In this document: one piece after another, positions 62,158-64,000 of the stretch
How positions within the stretch are numbered: the stretch's first letter is position 1
Layout of the letters: each line of letters begins with the position of its first letter
From: Wandonia haliotis
GTDB taxonomy: Bacteria; Bacteroidota; Bacteroidia; Flavobacteriales_D; Crocinitomicaceae
Length of the DNA stretch: 64,000 nt
Direction: 5' to 3'
Assembly: GCF_039523435.1 (NCBI RefSeq)
Contig: NZ_BAAAFH010000003.1
Location: 372,001 to 436,000 of the forward strand
Position numbers and translations under genes: made by a program
Notes under the pieces: generated by a model
Database searches by the model: none
Told to the model about the DNA's origin: nothing
Seen by the model: only the letters and a program-made list of their open reading frames with translations

Positions 62158-62637
62158 TCAGTAAATACTACCCTGATCTTTGATGAGTTTCAGAACGAAG
62201 TTGCTATGTAGTTTTGAAATGTGATCAATCTTGGAAAGTTTGGAAACAATAAACTCACGATAATCCTCTATATCGCGGACGGCGATTTGCAGAAGGTAGT
62301 CAAAATCTCCTGAAATGTGGGCGCAAAGCTGTACTTCCGGAAAAGCAGTAACGGAACACTCAAAGTCGTCCAGAAACTCCTGTGTGTGCACTTTTAGAGA
62401 GACCTGTGTAAATACAGTGAGTTTCTTCCCCAGAAGGGCAAGATCAATCTCGGCATGATATCCTTTGATAAAACCATTGTTTTCCAGTTTTCGGATACGT
62501 TCGTAGGTGGGAGTATAGGTCAGGTTGAGTTCCTGCGCCACTTCTTTGGTGCTCAATTTCCCATTTTTACGGAGCAACTGGAGAATTTTCAGGTCCAGTT
62601 CGTCCGTGCGGAAAGATATTTCATCTTTTTTTTGCAT
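62158..62637 (-). CDS. Lrp/AsnC-family transcriptional regulator
   Basis: 159 residues. An N-terminal winged HTH (LDLKILQLLRKNGKLSTKEV, LNLTYTPTYERIRKLENNGF) and a C-terminal RAM/AsnC ligand-binding domain (VQLCAHISGDFDYLLQIAV). Members sense amino acids and control their metabolism. Divergent from a Cys/Met-metabolism PLP enzyme, its probable target, with a dyad over its own promoter suggesting autoregulation. Confidence 0.92.
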   Translation of the reverse strand: MQKKDEISFRTDELDLKILQLLRKNGKLSTKEVAQELNLTYTPTYERIRKLENNGFIKGYHAEIDLALLGKKLTVFTQVSLKVHTQEFLDDFECSVTAFPEVQLCAHISGDFDYLLQIAVRDIEDYREFIVSKLSKIDHISKLHSNFVLKLIKDQGSIY

Positions 62638-62677
62638 TCGAATTCATTTTTTCAGGTGAATTGTCAGAAATAGTAAT

Positions 62678-62708
62678 CAAATATAGATAGTATATCTAAA
62701 TAAATGAA
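62678..62708 (-). promoter_or_regulatory. Promoter of the Lrp/AsnC-type gene
   Basis: On the minus strand TTC, 20-base spacer, TATATTTG (62678-62685). The -7 element is exact, the -33 has one mismatch. Confidence 0.55.
62684..62698. promoter_or_regulatory. Operator candidate between Lrp-type and PLP-enzyme genes
   Basis: TAGATA (62684-62689), 3-base spacer, TATCTA (62693-62698), a perfect dyad that overlaps the -7 element and spacer of the regulator's promoter. Lrp-family proteins bind AT-rich 13-15 bp dyads, so this is a plausible autoregulatory site. Confidence 0.5.
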
Positions 62709-62748
62709 ACTTATTGGATAGATCATTTGTATTTAGGAAATTTGTAAG

Positions 62749-63990
62749 ATGAAGAAGATGAAACCGGAAAGTTTGATGATGTCTCACGGGTATAAACCGG
62801 AGTTATCAGAAGGAGCGATTAAGTGCCCGATTTTTCAAACATCTACGTTTGTATTTAAATCGGCAGAAGAAGGAAAAGCATTTTTTGAATTGGCGTACGG
62901 CCTTCGGGAAAAAGACCAGGATGAGGAATTGGGGTTGATTTATTCCCGGATTAATAATCCGGATCTGGAGATTCTGGAAAACCGCCTTTGTCTTTGGGAT
63001 GAGGCAGATGATTGTGCTGTTTTTGAAAGCGGAATGGCCGCTATTTCTACAGCCATGTTGTCTTTTTTAGATCCGGGAGATCTGATTTTATTCTCGAACC
63101 CGGTGTACGGAGGGACGGATCATTTTATTCGTCACGTACTGCCTCGTTTTTGTGTGGATGTACTGGCATTCAACCCTACGGACAGCAAAGAAGAGATTAT
63201 TCGGATGGTGGAAGCATCCGGAAAGGCGGATAAGTTGAAAATGATGTACCTGGAAACGCCGGCCAATCCGAATAACCAGTTGACGGATATCGGAATGTGT
63301 CGCGAGATCGCGGATCATTTCTCGACGGAAGAGAAGCGAGTTATTCTGGCGTGTGATAATACATATATGGGACCGGTTTGGCAGCATCCGATTAAGCACG
63401 GAGCAGATTTGGTTTTGTATTCCGCGACAAAATATATCGGGGGACACAGTGACCTGATTGCCGGAGCTTGTCTGGGTTCGGCAAACTATATGGCAAAGGT
63501 GAAAGAATACCGTACTTTCCTCGGAAATATGGCGGCACCTCATACGGGATGGCTTTTAATGCGAAGTCTTGAGACGCTGAAAGTACGTATGGACGAGCAG
63601 GCAAGAAATGCATTTCATGTAGCTGCTTTTCTGAAAGATCATCCGATGGTCGAAAAGATTTACTTCCTGGGGTATCCGGAAAATGATCGTCAGAAAGCAA
63701 TTGTCGAGAAGCAATGTCTTTCGTATGGAGCGATGATTTCTTTTGACATCAAAGGCGGAGAAAAAGAAGCTTTCCGCTTTTTGAACGGATTGCGCTTGAT
63801 AAAACTTGCCGTGAGTTTGGGAAGTACAGAATCATTGGCAGAACATCCTGCGACTATGACACATATTGGTGTGGATCCGGAGGATAAGAAGCGTTTTAAT
63901 ATTTCGGACAAACTGGTACGTCTTTCAATCGGTGTGGAAAACTACGAGGATCTGATCGCAGATATTTCGCAGGCACTGGACAAGGTGTAG
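62749..63990 (+). CDS. Cys/Met-metabolism PLP-dependent enzyme (methionine gamma-lyase/cystathionine synthase-like)
   Basis: 413 residues. PLP lysine K228 in YSATKYIGGHSDLIAG, and CPIFQTSTFVFKSAEEG, YSRINNPDLEILE, ESGMAAISTAML, RSLETLKVRM and VRLSIGVENYEDLI all match the trans-sulfuration family. Members catalyse gamma-elimination or replacement on methionine, cystathionine or homoserine esters. Which reaction is not decided by sequence alone. Divergent from an Lrp/AsnC-type regulator that probably controls it. The gene is complete, ending 10 bases before the window edge. Confidence 0.9.
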   Translation: MKKMKPESLMMSHGYKPELSEGAIKCPIFQTSTFVFKSAEEGKAFFELAYGLREKDQDEELGLIYSRINNPDLEILENRLCLWDEADDCAVFESGMAAISTAMLSFLDPGDLILFSNPVYGGTDHFIRHVLPRFCVDVLAFNPTDSKEEIIRMVEASGKADKLKMMYLETPANPNNQLTDIGMCREIADHFSTEEKRVILACDNTYMGPVWQHPIKHGADLVLYSATKYIGGHSDLIAGACLGSANYMAKVKEYRTFLGNMAAPHTGWLLMRSLETLKVRMDEQARNAFHVAAFLKDHPMVEKIYFLGYPENDRQKAIVEKQCLSYGAMISFDIKGGEKEAFRFLNGLRLIKLAVSLGSTESLAEHPATMTHIGVDPEDKKRFNISDKLVRLSIGVENYEDLIADISQALDKV

Positions 63991-64000
63991 AAAAAAGAGT

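Overview
The window looks like chromosome of a member of the Bacteroidota, most likely Flavobacteriales (a Crocinitomicaceae/Fluviicola-like organism fits, but the family is inference). The reasons are: two secreted proteins ending in the type-B C-terminal signal of the type IX secretion system (T9SS); Bacteroidota-specific families (a DUF4270 lipoprotein, a DUF4837 lipoprotein, a TonB receptor with a carboxypeptidase-like N-terminal domain, a free-standing N-terminal glycogen-synthase domain between panC and glmS); several promoters of the Bacteroidota form TTG-N17..21-TAnnTTTG; and few Shine-Dalgarno sequences. No rRNA, tRNA, CRISPR array, intact insertion sequence or prophage was seen.

Layout. 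1-10.4 kb: a sulfotransferase cut by the window edge, a flippase-like membrane protein, a secreted class 3 lipase, aspS, a small HTH regulator, a thioredoxin-reductase-like flavoprotein behind a perfect palindrome, an aldo/keto reductase, tag and an APC permease. 10.4-13.2 kb: the haem precursor operon hemA-hemC-hemD. 13.4-16.3 kb: a small acidic protein, a LysE-type exporter and a secreted MORN-repeat protein. 16.3-19.6 kb: an AT-rich accessory patch of four unrecognised genes (a zinc-ribbon-like protein, a coiled-coil membrane protein, a lipoprotein with three zinc-ribbon-like repeats and a small secreted protein) separated by imperfect palindromes. Part of it is bounded by an exact 10-bp inverted repeat. 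19.7-27.7 kb: cell-surface genes, namely a 1249-residue T9SS adhesin with 213-bp tandem repeats facing an operon of a glycine-rich tail-fibre-like secreted protein, a small secreted protein and a second T9SS protein.

27.8-30.5 kb: panC-panD-flippase-rfaE2 operon, with a divergent operon of a glycogen-synthase-like domain, a DUF4270 lipoprotein and glmS (30.6-34.6 kb). 34.7-40.9 kb: a TonB receptor and a beta-helix-like lipoprotein divergent from a PhoB/PhoR-like two-component pair, probably one regulated uptake module. 41-48 kb: a glycosyltransferase, then tatA-gatA-lytic transglycosylase-DUF4837, a small conserved protein and a YhhN membrane protein. 48-52.5 kb: mfd and fbp. 52.8-62.1 kb: one long minus-strand run in which penicillin-binding protein 1A is followed by scoA, two GT-C-type membrane proteins, scoB and a third GT-C-like membrane protein, so the two CoA-transferase subunits are split by unrelated envelope genes. 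62.2-64 kb: an Lrp/AsnC regulator divergent from a Cys/Met-metabolism PLP enzyme.

Most of the window is ordinary housekeeping and envelope biology. The parts least explained by known families are the 16.3-19.6 kb patch, the glycine-rich secreted protein at 26.2-27.6 kb and the interleaved CoA-transferase/GT-C operon.
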